The notes beneath the pieces were generated by a model that ran no database searches, had not been told where the DNA came from, and worked only from the letters and a program-made list of their open reading frames with translations. A DNA stretch of 64,000 bases from positions 43,213-107,212 of the forward strand of contig WSYB01000004.1 in the NCBI GenBank assembly GCA_009773645.1, in the 5' to 3' direction. A program made the position numbers and the translations under genes. Source of the DNA: Geobacteraceae bacterium (GTDB lineage: Bacteria; Desulfobacterota; Desulfuromonadia; Geobacterales; Geobacteraceae). Position 1 is the first letter of the stretch. Each line of letters opens with the position of its first letter. This document shows, piece after piece, positions 51,455 to 62,085 of the stretch.

Positions 51455-54400
51455 TCAGGCCACTTTCATGACCACGATCGATATATCGTCCTCAAGAGGG
51501 CGTGAGTTACAAAAAGCCGAAACCTCTTTGAGAACCGTCTCGATTATTACCTCAGGCTCCTCTCGATAACATTCCGTAAGGATAGTGCAAAGTCTCCCGG
51601 AGCCGAAAAATTCACCGGCTTCATTTTGGGCCTCGGTAATTCCGTCGGTATAGAGGAGTAACACATCACCCTTTTGCAGCTGGATGTTCTTCTCTTCAAA
51701 TGCGACTTCTTTTTTGACCCCGAGAATAAGCCCTTCGGCGTCCAGTTCCCGGCAGGTCGCTTCCCCTTGACGGGAGAGAATGGGGAGATTGTGTCCGGCA
51801 CTGGAATAGGTTAAGAGGAGGTTTTCTGCGTTATATTTGATATAAAACATGCTGATAAAGAGTTCCGCCCTGCTTAAGTCTTCGTAGAGGAGGTTGTTGA
51901 GTGCAGTCAGGATGGCACTTGTGTTATTTTTCGAAATTGCTTCCGCCCGCAACACACTGCGCGTTTCGACCATGATGAGCGCCGCACCCACGCTGTGGCC
52001 GGAAACATCGGCGATTACCAGATCGACAACGTTTTCTCCACGCCGGAAAAAGTCATAATAATCACCTCCCACATGGGTGGCCGGCACACAGCGAGCAGCA
52101 AACCTCACTCCTTTGAGCTCCGGCGGCGCCGCCGGAAGAAGGGACAGCTGAATCTGTTTGGCCAGCTCCATATCCCTGAGCACCCTGGCGTTCTCCAGCT
52201 CTGCCTTTTCTTTCAGCAGTCTCTCCTGCTCCCTGGCCTTCATTTCCGAGTCTATTTTTACCGCCTGGGCCAGTTGTCCCGCAAGACTTGCGAGGAGTTT
52301 AAGAAAGGGCTCAGTAAAAAGCCCCACGATGGTTTTGGAAAAGACCGATAAGATTCCCACCGGCGGAGCCCCTTCACTGGCTATGGGAATATGTGCAAAC
52401 GACTTTATCCCTTCCTGTTCCATTATTTCCCGGGATTTCGGTTTGGTGATATTTTTAGTGTCGTTTATGAATTGCGCCTTGTTGGACAGGAACGCTTCTC
52501 CAATGTAGGTGTCTATTTCCGGCAGCCAGTCGCTTCCGGTTATGGTCTTGCTTTCCGTGCCCCGGTAACAATGAACCGTCAGCACCCCTTCTTTATCGAT
52601 AAGCCTAATGACGGCCAGGTCCAGCTTGAATTCGGACAACAGCAGTTTCAGCAGGTCGTCCATAATAATCTGCAGATCGAGGGAGCGATTCATGATCTCG
52701 GATGCCCGCAGCCGCACGTAAAGGGCTTCGCGGCTTTCAGCCAGGGAAGTGCGGACGGTGCTGAAGATATCATAAACCGACTCCATCCGTGAACCGATGT
52801 CCGACAGGTAGCTTTCCACAATGGCGCCTGCGGCTGCGGCGCCGACAGAGCCGGCCAGGGTCCTTTCGATGAAACGCTTGAGTTTCGGCAGTTCGAACTC
52901 CGATACCCCTCCCCTTTCGTCTATTTCCCTCTCCCCCAGATAATCGGCAATGGCTGCATGGGCCTGGGGTTCGCCGATAAATTTGGACATGAGGTTCACG
53001 AACTGCAAAATAGTGATCGGTTTTGAAAGCCTCTTTGTTTCCCATGACACTCCGTTCTTCTGCGGCTCAAACACATCTACGAATTTTCTTACCTGTTCCC
53101 GCTCCGTTTCATCCTGCCCCAGGAGTATGGAGAAGGCCAGGTAGCCGCCGATGTTCAGGAACATGCTCCAGAACAGGGAATGGGTCCAGATGTCAAAGCC
53201 GGTGAGGCCGAAAAGCTCTGTCGGCTTCAGGAACCAAAGGCCGAAGGGTCCGGTATTCAGGATATCGCTGTGCCACCACCCCGATTTGACGAAGGATGGG
53301 ATCAGCAATGTGTAGACCCACAGGATAAAGCCGAGAAAAATACCGATGATGGCTCCTGCCTTGTTCCCCCTGCGCCAGTAGAGACCCCCTATCATCGCCG
53401 GGCCGAACTGGGCGGCGGCGGCAAAGGATATGAGTCCCATGTTGACCAGCATGAATGTTTCCCCGACGATGCGGTGGTAAAGGTACCCGAGTAAAACGAC
53501 CAGGAAGATGCCGAAACGCTTCAGGTTGATGAGCAATACCGGGAACCAGGACCTCGGCGTCAGCTTTACCACGATCGGCATAAGCAGGTGATTCAGGAAC
53601 ATGGTGGAGACGGCCACCGATTCAACCATCACCATGCCGGCGGCAGCGGAAAACCCGCCCAGAAAAGCCAGCAGCGCCAGCCAGGGATGACCGGTCCGCA
53701 ACGGGAGATTGAGAACGAAAAAATCGGCGCCGTAGCTGCCGCCGCTGTAAAGGATGCCTCCCAGCGCGATCGGCATGACAAAAAGGTTGATAAGAAAAAG
53801 ATAGGCGGGGAAGAGCCACATGGCCTCTTTTATGTGCTCTTCACTGGAGTTTTCGATAACCAGGATGTGAAACTGGCGGGGAAGGAGCATGATCGCCCCC
53901 ATGGACAGAAAAAGCATGGCGAACCAGTAAGGATAGGTTGATCCTCCCGCATCGCCGACGGTGGTCAGATGTTCCAGCAATTGGGGTTTCAGCGCGTGTA
54001 CGCGGGTGAAGATATCGGTGAAGCCGTCAAACATGAAGTACGTGACAAATATACCAACGCTTAAGAAGGTGACCAGTTTTACGATGGATTCGGCGGCAAT
54101 GGCCGCCACCAGCCCTTCGTGCCGCTCGGAGGAAACCAGGCGCCTGGCGCCGAAGATAACCCCGAACGTGCTCAAGATCAGCGCCGTGAAAAAGTCAGAG
54201 TGGAGCCGCAGGGGGGCGGCGCCGCGCATGAAGGGCAACTGGACAAAGGGGTAACCGCATATGATGTCGAAGGTCGTCGAAACCGCCTTTAGTTGCAGGG
54301 CTATGTAAGGCGTTATGCCGAGCATGGCGATGATGGTTACCAGCGCCCCCAGCCACTGCGACTTTCCATAACGGGAACTGATAAAGTCCGCTATGGAGGT

Positions 54401-54700
54401 TATATTGTTTTCCTTGCTGATCCTCACTATCTTGCGCAGCAGAAACCACCAGGAAAAGGCGGTAAGAGAGGGGCCGAGATAGGTGAGCAGGTAGTCGAGC
54501 CCTGTGGTGGCGGCCTTGCCGACGCTGCCGTAAAAGGTCCACGTGGTTGCATAGACGGCGATGGAGAGTGAATAGATCCGGGGGGTGGCAATGATGCTCT
54601 TTCCCTGTTCCCGCTTCCTGTCGGCGTAGTAGGCTACCAAAAAGAGGAGGAATATGTAAAAGAGGGATACCCCCACCACCAGTTCAATGCTGAGCTTCAA
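51455..54700 (-). CDS. SSF transporter-like sensor fused to GAF and SpoIIE phosphatase
   Basis: A 1081-residue membrane protein. Residues 1-520 are a sodium/solute-symporter fold of about 13 helices (FLVAYYADRKREQGKS, YSLSIAVYATTWTFYGSVGK), as in the CbrA-type sensors. A GAF domain lies at about 670-830 (RLIDKEGVLTVHCYRGTES). A PP2C/SpoIIE phosphatase with RCVPATHVGGDYYDFF near 870 and DVSGHSVGAALIM near 905 ends it. It probably couples uptake or sensing of a small solute to dephosphorylation of the STAS protein. Starts with a 4-base overlap of the small membrane subunit gene. Confidence 0.87.
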   Translation of the reverse strand: MKLSIELVVGVSLFYIFLLFLVAYYADRKREQGKSIIATPRIYSLSIAVYATTWTFYGSVGKAATTGLDYLLTYLGPSLTAFSWWFLLRKIVRISKENNITSIADFISSRYGKSQWLGALVTIIAMLGITPYIALQLKAVSTTFDIICGYPFVQLPFMRGAAPLRLHSDFFTALILSTFGVIFGARRLVSSERHEGLVAAIAAESIVKLVTFLSVGIFVTYFMFDGFTDIFTRVHALKPQLLEHLTTVGDAGGSTYPYWFAMLFLSMGAIMLLPRQFHILVIENSSEEHIKEAMWLFPAYLFLINLFVMPIALGGILYSGGSYGADFFVLNLPLRTGHPWLALLAFLGGFSAAAGMVMVESVAVSTMFLNHLLMPIVVKLTPRSWFPVLLINLKRFGIFLVVLLGYLYHRIVGETFMLVNMGLISFAAAAQFGPAMIGGLYWRRGNKAGAIIGIFLGFILWVYTLLIPSFVKSGWWHSDILNTGPFGLWFLKPTELFGLTGFDIWTHSLFWSMFLNIGGYLAFSILLGQDETEREQVRKFVDVFEPQKNGVSWETKRLSKPITILQFVNLMSKFIGEPQAHAAIADYLGEREIDERGGVSEFELPKLKRFIERTLAGSVGAAAAGAIVESYLSDIGSRMESVYDIFSTVRTSLAESREALYVRLRASEIMNRSLDLQIIMDDLLKLLLSEFKLDLAVIRLIDKEGVLTVHCYRGTESKTITGSDWLPEIDTYIGEAFLSNKAQFINDTKNITKPKSREIMEQEGIKSFAHIPIASEGAPPVGILSVFSKTIVGLFTEPFLKLLASLAGQLAQAVKIDSEMKAREQERLLKEKAELENARVLRDMELAKQIQLSLLPAAPPELKGVRFAARCVPATHVGGDYYDFFRRGENVVDLVIADVSGHSVGAALIMVETRSVLRAEAISKNNTSAILTALNNLLYEDLSRAELFISMFYIKYNAENLLLTYSSAGHNLPILSRQGEATCRELDAEGLILGVKKEVAFEEKNIQLQKGDVLLLYTDGITEAQNEAGEFFGSGRLCTILTECYREEPEVIIETVLKEVSAFCNSRPLEDDISIVVMKVA

Positions 54701-54945
54701 CGATGCTCTCCTTTGCCCTTCGTATCCCTTTCACAGAAATCGTTGGCTTTGGTGAAGATAAAGATGACGCAAATGGAGATCAGCCAGCCAAACGAAAAAT
54801 AGAGAAAAAGGAGGGGCATGCCGAACAGCAGCGCGGGTTTGTTGAAGATATTGATAAAGGGGTAGTTTATCATGACTATCCCCAGGATGAAAAAAATCAC
54901 CCACGATTCCTTGAGACACAGACTTTTAAATATCTTCGGCCACAT
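54697..54945 (-). CDS. Small two-helix membrane protein (SSF accessory type)
   Basis: An 82-residue protein with two membrane helices (WVIFFILGIVMINYPFI and LLFLYFSFGWLISICVIFIF) and a charged tail. It is the size and place of the small subunit that accompanies SSF transporters (DUF485-like). Its stop overlaps the SSF start by 4 bases, and its start overlaps the upstream gene's stop by one base, so it is translated with its partners. Confidence 0.78.
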   Translation of the reverse strand: MWPKIFKSLCLKESWVIFFILGIVMINYPFINIFNKPALLFGMPLLFLYFSFGWLISICVIFIFTKANDFCERDTKGKGEHR

Positions 54946-56507
54946 CAGAGCAACCCCATATTTGTTAAAATTTCATCGATATTATCATTTATCGGCCTGG
55001 AAGTATCAACGAAAATTAATGCCCCTTCGTCTCCGTCCAACTGCTCAAAATCCTCTTTTTGCCGATTGAACAGCTCCCATCTTCCGTCCGAGACCTCCTG
55101 CGCCCTTTGCATGCGGTTATCAAGCCGCTGTTTTATCAGTTTTTCCTTGCAGACGGTCTGTATAACGCGGAATGATACGCCGAGCCTTTCCGACATGTTG
55201 CGGAACAGGGCGCGATCGCTCTTGCTGCGAAATGTGGCGTCAATTATTATGCTGTGTCCCGACGTGAGGGCTTTTTCCCCCCTGGCAAGGAGTTCTTTGT
55301 ACGTGGCGGCGCTAAACTCCGGGGAGTAGATCCCTGTGCCGTACTCGTCATGCACGCGGGAATCGGCCGGGATGGCCAGGATCTCTTTTCTTACCGGATC
55401 GGAGGCGGCAATTGCCATTCCCAGTTCACGGGCCAGGGCTGATGCGACGGTGCTCTTGCCGCTCCCCATGAGGCCGCAGGTGATGATCAAGGTTGGAGGG
55501 AGTTTGCGGCGGATGATATACCCCCTGGCCAGGCGAAAATAGCGGATTGCTTTCTCTCGGGCCGTTTTCTTTTCATGCTCCGGAATGACCGGATCAAGGA
55601 GCCTGAAACTTTCCACCTTCCCCCTGACAAAGGCGCGATAAACCATGTAAAAATCCAGGACATTCACGATTCCCCGGTCACCGGTCACGGCAGCGTATTC
55701 TGTCAGAAAAACCTCGGCAAATGCGCTCCTGCCGTGATAATCAAGGTCCATCAGGAAGAAGGCGATGTCTGCTGCGGTGTCGGAATAGCGGAAGCGGTTA
55801 TTGAATTCAATACAGTCAAAGATATAGACATGATCGGTCAGACAGATATTCTCCAGGTGGATATCACCGTCACAGTCCCTTATGAACCCCCGGGATATCC
55901 TTTCGGCAAAGAGCCGCTCGTTGTCTGCAATAAAGCTCTCTGTCCAATCCCTGATAATCTGCAGATCACGTTGCGCCAGTGAATCATCGATAAATTCCAC
56001 AACCTGCTGAAAATTTTCTTCCCAGTTGCGTTTTATGTTCTCAATACTGCCGTAGCTGTCGATTTCTTCCCCCCGCTCTGCATTAAGGTGGAACTCGGCA
56101 ATGGTCCGGGCGATTCTTCGGATGTCGTTATCGGTTACCTTGTCTTCAGCCAGAAGTCTGTCCAGCATTCGCTCGGCAGGGAGTCGTTTCATTTTTACCG
56201 CGTAGTCGATTACTTTTCCATCTCCGGTTAAGGTCGCTCCGGCAGGCGATTCTCTGACTTCAACCACCCCCAGGTAAATGTCGGGACAAAGGCGGCGGTT
56301 CAACCGTACCTCTTCGTTGCAGTAAAAACGGCGTCGATCCAGGGTAGAAAAGTTCAAAAAGCCGAAATCGACCGGCTTCTTTATTTTGTAGACAAAATTG
56401 TCGGTAATGAAAATAAACGATACATGGGTCTGGATAAGATGAACGGAGGCGGTGGCCTCCGGATAGGATTGCGGTTTGAGCAGTGATTTCAGAAGCTTCG
56501 GTTCCAT
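54945..56507 (-). CDS. Aminoglycoside-phosphotransferase-like plus ATP-binding kinase fusion
   Basis: A 520-residue protein. The first 320 residues follow the APH-like kinase fold: FVYKIKKPVDFGFLNF for the ATP Lys, FIRDCDGDIHLENICL for the catalytic HxD-like loop and YIFDCIEFNNRFRY for the metal Asp. From about 335 a P-loop kinase starts (LIITCGLMGSGKSTVASALA) with a base like bacterial polynucleotide or adenylate-type kinases. Such two-part proteins are common and annotated as bifunctional, substrate unknown. It heads the leftward SSF-SpoIIE transcript. Confidence 0.78.
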   Translation of the reverse strand: MEPKLLKSLLKPQSYPEATASVHLIQTHVSFIFITDNFVYKIKKPVDFGFLNFSTLDRRRFYCNEEVRLNRRLCPDIYLGVVEVRESPAGATLTGDGKVIDYAVKMKRLPAERMLDRLLAEDKVTDNDIRRIARTIAEFHLNAERGEEIDSYGSIENIKRNWEENFQQVVEFIDDSLAQRDLQIIRDWTESFIADNERLFAERISRGFIRDCDGDIHLENICLTDHVYIFDCIEFNNRFRYSDTAADIAFFLMDLDYHGRSAFAEVFLTEYAAVTGDRGIVNVLDFYMVYRAFVRGKVESFRLLDPVIPEHEKKTAREKAIRYFRLARGYIIRRKLPPTLIITCGLMGSGKSTVASALARELGMAIAASDPVRKEILAIPADSRVHDEYGTGIYSPEFSAATYKELLARGEKALTSGHSIIIDATFRSKSDRALFRNMSERLGVSFRVIQTVCKEKLIKQRLDNRMQRAQEVSDGRWELFNRQKEDFEQLDGDEGALIFVDTSRPINDNIDEILTNMGLL

Positions 56508-56805
56508 ACTGTGTCCTTAACCGGGCAATATCACTTGGAAAAACCTTACCATATTACGCAGTCGGCGCAAGGCGGGGGAAAAGATAAATATTTGACGGTC
56601 CTACGGATTTATGCTAGCTTTTCAATATCGGTTTCATTATTCAAACAGGATATTAACGTTTTAACAGCCTGTTAACAGCTGTTGTATTCCCATTGTTGAC
56701 TACGCGCATGTTGTTGTGAGAACCAGGCGTCGGTAAAGCAATCGTGACCGAACGGCACGAACGTCTTTGTCGAATGTCTGGTATTTATTTTAAACCGGGT
56801 AATCC
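56508..56805. other. Divergent promoter region
   Basis: Intergenic region between two divergent transcripts. A palindrome-rich stretch (CAGCCTGTTAACAGCTGTTG) lies near 56669-56688. Promoters for both sides are expected, but none was clear enough to place. Confidence 0.35.
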
Positions 56806-58527
56806 ATGAACAAAAATTGTTTTATTGCGATTGTCATGATGTTCGCGCTTTCCCCTTCCTGCGCTGCAAGCCGGGTAAACGAAACACCGTCCGCGGCGGG
56901 CCAGCCTTCGGGTCTGTCTGTTAATATCGCCGAATCCAGGGCGATGTATATTTACTCACTTTCACGAATCCACAACATGGAAGGAGACCTGGATGGCGCC
57001 TTGGCGCTTTTGCGTGCGGCTATTGAAGCGGACCCGAACTCGGCGTTTATGCATACGGCGGTTGCCGGCATTTACCTGAAAATGAACAGATTCGAGGACG
57101 CCCTTGCCGCCTGTGAGACGGCGGTGAAGCTCGACCCGAACAATGTCAGGGCACATACCCTTGCCGGCACGATTCTGGCCGGACTGAAACGGGATAAGGA
57201 GGCGATAGCCCACTTCAGGAAAGCCGTAGAAACCGACCCTTCGAAAGAGGAGGTTTATCTTCATCTGGCTGTCTCCTATGTGAAGGTTTTTGATTATGAG
57301 GAGGCGGTCAATGCCCTGAAGGACCTTCTCAAGGTTGCCCCCGATTCCGCTCTCGGTTATTACTATCTGGGCAAAACCTATGACCAGATGAAGCTTTCCC
57401 GGGAGGCGGTCAATTATTACAAAAAGGCCATCGAGTTGAAGCCGGATTTCGAACAGGCCATGATCGACCTTGGCGTTTCCCAGGAGACTCAGGGGTTATA
57501 CAACGACGCCATATCCACATACAACGAGCTTCTTGAGATTAATCCGGGTAACATCAACGTGGTCCAGCACCTGATCCAGCTGTACATACAGCAGCAGCGC
57601 CTCGAAGATGCCCTCTCCCTGTTGCAGAAGATGGCTCACAGAGGGGTTGGCGGGCTGGAAACCGCCAGGAAAATAGGGCTCATCTACATGGAGCTGGAGC
57701 GCTACGACGACGCCATTAAGGAGTTTGCCGATATTCTCAGGCAGGAGCCGGAAGCACAACAGATACGCTTTTATCTCGCCACAGCCTATGAGGAGAAGGG
57801 GGACACGGATCGCGCCATAGAGGAATTCGGAAAGATACCCGCGACCGCCTTCAACTATTACGACGCCCTCGGTCATCTGGCCTATCTGTATAAGGACAAA
57901 AAGGAGCCGGAAAAAGGAATAGCGCTCCTCAAGGAGGCCATTGCCGCCCAGCCCATGCGTATCGAGCTTTATCTGCAACTGGCCGGATTGTATGAATCCA
58001 TGGAGCAGTTCGAAGAGGGGCTGAAAACTCTGATCGGGGTCGAGGGGCGTTTCCCCTCTGATCCGGGGCTCCAATTTCGGATCGGCATACTCTACGACAA
58101 AATCGGAAAAAGGGATGAATCGATCGGGCGGATGAAAAAGGTAATAGAGCTGGCGCCGGAAGACGCCCAGGCTCTCAATTACCTGGGTTATACCTATGCA
58201 GAGATGGGTGTTCACCTGGATGAGGCCCTGCAGTATCTGAAAAAGGCCATCAGCCTGCGCCCCGATGACGGTTTCATTCTGGACAGCCTTGGCTGGATCT
58301 ATTACAAGATGAAACGTTACGATGAGGCGATTATCTATCTTGAGAGGGCGCTGGAGCTGATCGACGACGATGCCACTGTCATGGGGCATCTGGCCGACGC
58401 CTATTTTGCCGTAAACGAATACCGCAAGGCGCTCCCCCTTTACCGGCAGACGTTAAAGCTTGAGCCGGAAAGGAAGGGCATTGCCGAAAAAATCAGAAGA
58501 ATCAAGGCGGAGATCGGTGAGAAATGA
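56806..58527 (+). CDS. TPR protein
   Basis: A 573-residue protein with a signal peptide (CFIAIVMMFALSPSCAASR) and about 14 tetratricopeptide repeats over the rest (DGALALLRAAIEADPNSAFM, then VYLHLAVSYVKVFDYEEAV). Repeats form a superhelical protein-binding scaffold, here probably in the periplasm or attached to the outer membrane. Its stop overlaps the start of the next gene by 4 bases, coupling it to the oligopeptide transporter; related TPR proteins appear in envelope assembly and export. Confidence 0.88.
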   Translation: MNKNCFIAIVMMFALSPSCAASRVNETPSAAGQPSGLSVNIAESRAMYIYSLSRIHNMEGDLDGALALLRAAIEADPNSAFMHTAVAGIYLKMNRFEDALAACETAVKLDPNNVRAHTLAGTILAGLKRDKEAIAHFRKAVETDPSKEEVYLHLAVSYVKVFDYEEAVNALKDLLKVAPDSALGYYYLGKTYDQMKLSREAVNYYKKAIELKPDFEQAMIDLGVSQETQGLYNDAISTYNELLEINPGNINVVQHLIQLYIQQQRLEDALSLLQKMAHRGVGGLETARKIGLIYMELERYDDAIKEFADILRQEPEAQQIRFYLATAYEEKGDTDRAIEEFGKIPATAFNYYDALGHLAYLYKDKKEPEKGIALLKEAIAAQPMRIELYLQLAGLYESMEQFEEGLKTLIGVEGRFPSDPGLQFRIGILYDKIGKRDESIGRMKKVIELAPEDAQALNYLGYTYAEMGVHLDEALQYLKKAISLRPDDGFILDSLGWIYYKMKRYDEAIIYLERALELIDDDATVMGHLADAYFAVNEYRKALPLYRQTLKLEPERKGIAEKIRRIKAEIGEK

Positions 58528-60149
58528 AGATGCGGTGGGGTCTCTCCCTGTTATCGCTCCTGTTTCTATTCTCCCTTGTGGCATGCGACAGCGGCGGCAA
58601 AACGATCAGACCTGTTGCACGCAAACCTGGAAAGCCCGCCTATGGCGACGCCATAGTTGTCGGAACCGGCGGGGAACCCTCTAACCTGATCCCTATTTTA
58701 GCTTCCGATGTTCCTTCTCACGATATAGCCGGCCTTGTCTTCAATGGCTTAGTCAGGTATGACAAGAATCTGAAGCTCGAAGGAGAGCTGGCCGAGTCAT
58801 GGGATGTCGCCCCGGACGGCCTCACCATCACTTTTCACCTGCGGAAAGGGGTGAAATGGCATGACGGCCATGAATTTACCTCCCGGGATGTCATGTACAC
58901 CTATCGCATCACGATCGATCCCAAAACCCCCACCGCCTACGCAGATGCCTTCAAACAGGTGAAAACCGCCGAAGCGCCTGACCCCTTCACCTTCCGGGTC
59001 AGCTATGCCAAGCCGTTTGCACCGGCCTTAGAGTCGTGGGGCATGTCGATTCTCCCGGCCCATTTGCTGGAAGGAAAGGATATCACCAAGAGCGAACTCT
59101 CCCGTCATCCCGTCGGGACCGGCCCCTATCGGTTCAAGGAGTGGATTGCGGGGCAGAAAATAATACTGGAGTCTAACCCGGCGTACTACGAGGGGAGGCC
59201 GTATATCGGACGGTATATCTACCGGATTATCCCCGATAACTCCACCATGTACATGGAGTTAAAGGCCGGCACTCTCGACATGATGGGGCTTTCGCCGGTC
59301 CAGTATAGCCGCCAGACCAATACTCCGGAATTCACGGCGCGCTTCAACAAATACCGCTACCCCGCCTTCGTCTATACCTATCTCGGCTACAACTTGCGCC
59401 ATCCCCTTTTTGCCGACAAGAGGGTGCGACAGGCCATCTCTTCGGCCATCAACAAGGACGAGATCATCCACGGAGTGCTGCTTGGAATGGGGCAGGTAGC
59501 CCATGGCCCCTACAAGCCCGGTACCTGGGCCTATAATTCCCATATCCGGGACTTCGATTACAATCCGGCGCTGGCGCAGCGCCTTTTGGCCGAGGCGGGG
59601 TGGAAGGAAACTAACAGTGACGGAATATTGGTCAAGGACGGCAAACCCTTTCAATTCACGATCATTACCAACCAGGGTAACGACCAGCGGCTAAAAACCG
59701 CGCAGATCATCCAGCGCCGCCTGAAAAATGTCGGCATCGATGTGAAAATCAGGGTTATCGAATGGGCTTCCCTTTTGGCCCATTTCATCGACAAGGGGAA
59801 TTTCGAGGCGCTCATCATGGGGTGGACGATTGGCCAGGACCCGGACATCTTTGACGTCTGGCACTCCGGCAAGACCGGCCCCAAGGAGCTCAACTTCATC
59901 GGTTTCAAAAATATAGAGGTGGACCGGCTCCTGGAAGAGGGGCGCAGCACCTTCGACATGGAAAAGCGGAAGCGTTGCTACTATCGGATACAGGATATCC
60001 TTGCAGAAGAGCAGCCTTACACCTTTTTGTATGTCCCTGATGCCCTGCCGGTGGTAAGTGCCCGGTTCCGCGGCATTGAACCGGCGCCGGCCGGAATCAC
60101 CCATAATTTTATCCGGTGGTATGTGCCGAAAGAGGAGCAACTCCACTAA
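58524..60149 (+). CDS. Oligopeptide-binding lipoprotein (family 5, DppA-like)
   Basis: A 541-residue solute-binding protein. [11 protein letters not shown] gives a lipobox with Cys21. Family 5 signature blocks are [20 protein letters not shown] near 35-55, [20 protein letters not shown] near 110 and [20 protein letters not shown] near 290. It binds peptides or similar ligands for the permeases that follow. Its TAA overlaps the next gene's ATG (60147-60151). Confidence 0.92.
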   Translation: MKMRWGLSLLSLLFLFSLVACDSGGKTIRPVARKPGKPAYGDAIVVGTGGEPSNLIPILASDVPSHDIAGLVFNGLVRYDKNLKLEGELAESWDVAPDGLTITFHLRKGVKWHDGHEFTSRDVMYTYRITIDPKTPTAYADAFKQVKTAEAPDPFTFRVSYAKPFAPALESWGMSILPAHLLEGKDITKSELSRHPVGTGPYRFKEWIAGQKIILESNPAYYEGRPYIGRYIYRIIPDNSTMYMELKAGTLDMMGLSPVQYSRQTNTPEFTARFNKYRYPAFVYTYLGYNLRHPLFADKRVRQAISSAINKDEIIHGVLLGMGQVAHGPYKPGTWAYNSHIRDFDYNPALAQRLLAEAGWKETNSDGILVKDGKPFQFTIITNQGNDQRLKTAQIIQRRLKNVGIDVKIRVIEWASLLAHFIDKGNFEALIMGWTIGQDPDIFDVWHSGKTGPKELNFIGFKNIEVDRLLEEGRSTFDMEKRKRCYYRIQDILAEEQPYTFLYVPDALPVVSARFRGIEPAPAGITHNFIRWYVPKEEQLH

Positions 60150-61129
60150 TGCTCTCCTATCTTCTGAAACGCCTGCTCATGATGATCCCCCTCCTTTTTG
60201 GGATCACCATAATCACCTTCGTGGTGATCCATCTCGCCCCCGGCGAGCCGGTAGAGATGCAGGTCGCCATGAATCCCAAGGTCTCGGCCCAGGCGCGACA
60301 GCGGATGAGGGAGTTCTACGGCCTCGACAAGCCGCTCCACGTGCAGTACGTAACGTGGGTGGCACGGATGGCCAAGCTCGATTTCGGCCGCTCCTTCGCC
60401 CCGGACAACCGGCCGGTAACCGATAAGATCAAGGAACGGATTCCGGTGACCCTTTCCCTCAACATCATCGCCCTCATCTTGGAGTTCGGCCTTGCCATTC
60501 CGATCGGGATTCTCGCCGCCGTCCACCGGGACACACTTCTGGACAAGGGGATCACAATCTTCGTTTTCCTCGGGTTCGCCGTGCCGACCTTCTGGCTGGC
60601 GCTCCTCCTCATGTATCTTTTCGGCGTGAAGCTTTCCTGGCTCCCCATTTCCGGGCTCCATTCCCTGGGTAGCGAAGGCTTTAGCCCCTTTCGCTGGCTC
60701 TGGGACATGGCAAAGCACCTTATCCTCCCCATTTCGGTGGCGGCCTTCGGCAGCCTGGCGGGCCTTTCACGCTACATGCGCTCCAACATGCTGGATGTCA
60801 TCAGGCAGGATTATATTATCACGGCACGGGCCAAGGGGCTTTCCGAGCGGACGGTCATTTACCGGCATGCCCTGAGAAACGCTCTCCTGCCGGTCATAAC
60901 TCTCTTAGGCTTTTCTCTCCCCGGCCTTATCGGCGGTAGCGTCATTTTTGAGACCATCTTCGCGATTCCGGGGATGGGGCAGCTCTTCTACATGGGGGTG
61001 ATGGCGCGGGATTACCCGCTGGTCATGGGTATCCTGGTGATCGGCGCCTTTCTCACCCTGGTGGGGAATCTACTGGCCGATATCTCATATGCCCTCGCGG
61101 ACCCGCGCATCCGCCACGGGCAGAGGTGA
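60149..61129 (+). CDS. Peptide ABC transporter permease DppB-like
   Basis: A 326-residue inner-membrane permease of the DppB/OppB family with six helices. [20 protein letters not shown] is a typical start and [20 protein letters not shown] contains the EAA motif that docks to the ATPase. The start is the ATG at 60149; an upstream frame start at 60116 would extend into the previous gene. No ATPase gene is in this window; it must lie elsewhere or beyond. Confidence 0.92.
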   Translation: MLSYLLKRLLMMIPLLFGITIITFVVIHLAPGEPVEMQVAMNPKVSAQARQRMREFYGLDKPLHVQYVTWVARMAKLDFGRSFAPDNRPVTDKIKERIPVTLSLNIIALILEFGLAIPIGILAAVHRDTLLDKGITIFVFLGFAVPTFWLALLLMYLFGVKLSWLPISGLHSLGSEGFSPFRWLWDMAKHLILPISVAAFGSLAGLSRYMRSNMLDVIRQDYIITARAKGLSERTVIYRHALRNALLPVITLLGFSLPGLIGGSVIFETIFAIPGMGQLFYMGVMARDYPLVMGILVIGAFLTLVGNLLADISYALADPRIRHGQR

Positions 61130-61998
61130 GGTTCCATATTATCATGCGGCTTACATCAACATATTTTTACGAAGTATTCTGGAAACGGTTCCGCCGAAAC
61201 CGGTTTGCCGTGGCTGGCGGGGTGGTTGTCCTCCTCCTCTTTGTGCTGTCTCTCCTCGCACCCTATATTACCCCATTCGATCCGGACGCCATCGACGCCT
61301 ACAATGTCCTCTTGCCCCCCTCCAGCGCCCACTGGTTCGGAACCGACGAGCTGGGGCGCGACGTCTTTACCCGGGTGATATTCGGCGCAAAAATTTCCCT
61401 CAAAGTGGGGTTTGTCGCGGTGGGGATTGCGGTGCTGATCGGAACGGTTATCGGTCTGGTTTCCGGTTTTTACGGCGGGTGGATCGATGACGTCTTCATG
61501 CGCTTCGTCGATATCATGCTCTGTTTCCCCACTTTTTTTCTCATCCTTGCGGTGATTGCCATGCTCGAACCCTCCATCTGGTATATAATGATCATCATCG
61601 GTCTGACCGGATGGATGGGGGTGGCGCGGCTCGTGCGGGCCGAGGTCCTCTCCATCCGCGAGCTCGACTACGTCATGGCAGCGCGGGCGCTGGGCGCCTC
61701 GGACCTGCGTATCATCTTCCGTCACATTCTCCCCAACGCCATGTCGCCGGTGCTCGTCTCCGCCACTCTGGGCGTTGCCGGGGCGATTCTTACCGAATCG
61801 GCGCTCTCTTTCCTCGGCATCGGGGTGCAACCACCCACCCCGAGCTGGGGGAATATCCTTACCTCCGGCAAGGACTATATCGAGTTCGCCTGGTGGCTGT
61901 CTCTCTTTCCCGGATTGGCGATACTGGTCACGGTTCTATCCTATAACCTGCTGGGTGAAGGGATAAGAGACACGCTCGACCCGCGGCTCGGTCGGTGA
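61126..61998 (+). CDS. Peptide ABC transporter permease DppC-like
   Basis: A 290-residue partner permease. [20 protein letters not shown] starts its membrane domain, and [20 protein letters not shown] is the EAA motif. The GTG at 61126 overlaps the stop of the DppB-like gene by 4 bases (GTGA); an ATG at 61144 (MRLTSTYFY) is an alternative start. It pairs with the DppB-like protein to form the channel. Intact and of usual length. Confidence 0.9.
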   Translation: MRFHIIMRLTSTYFYEVFWKRFRRNRFAVAGGVVVLLLFVLSLLAPYITPFDPDAIDAYNVLLPPSSAHWFGTDELGRDVFTRVIFGAKISLKVGFVAVGIAVLIGTVIGLVSGFYGGWIDDVFMRFVDIMLCFPTFFLILAVIAMLEPSIWYIMIIIGLTGWMGVARLVRAEVLSIRELDYVMAARALGASDLRIIFRHILPNAMSPVLVSATLGVAGAILTESALSFLGIGVQPPTPSWGNILTSGKDYIEFAWWLSLFPGLAILVTVLSYNLLGEGIRDTLDPRLGR

Positions 61999-62008
61999 GG
62001 AGTGAGGA

Positions 62009-62065
62009 GTAGGGGCAGGTTTTACGCCTGCCTGATTAAAGGGCAACCACAAGAGTTGCCCCTAC
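62009..62065. repeat. 57-bp palindromic mini-element
   Basis: GTAGGGGCA (62009-62017) and TGCCCCTAC (62057-62065) are perfect inverted arms. Between them two smaller hairpins (GGCAGG...CCTGCC and GGGCAAC...GTTGCCC) occur. It lies between the DppC-like gene and the next gene. Such GTAGGGGC/GCCCCTAC palindromes are widespread intergenic repeats. Confidence 0.8.
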
Positions 62066-62085
62066 AGACCGAGGAGAGTTTGTAA

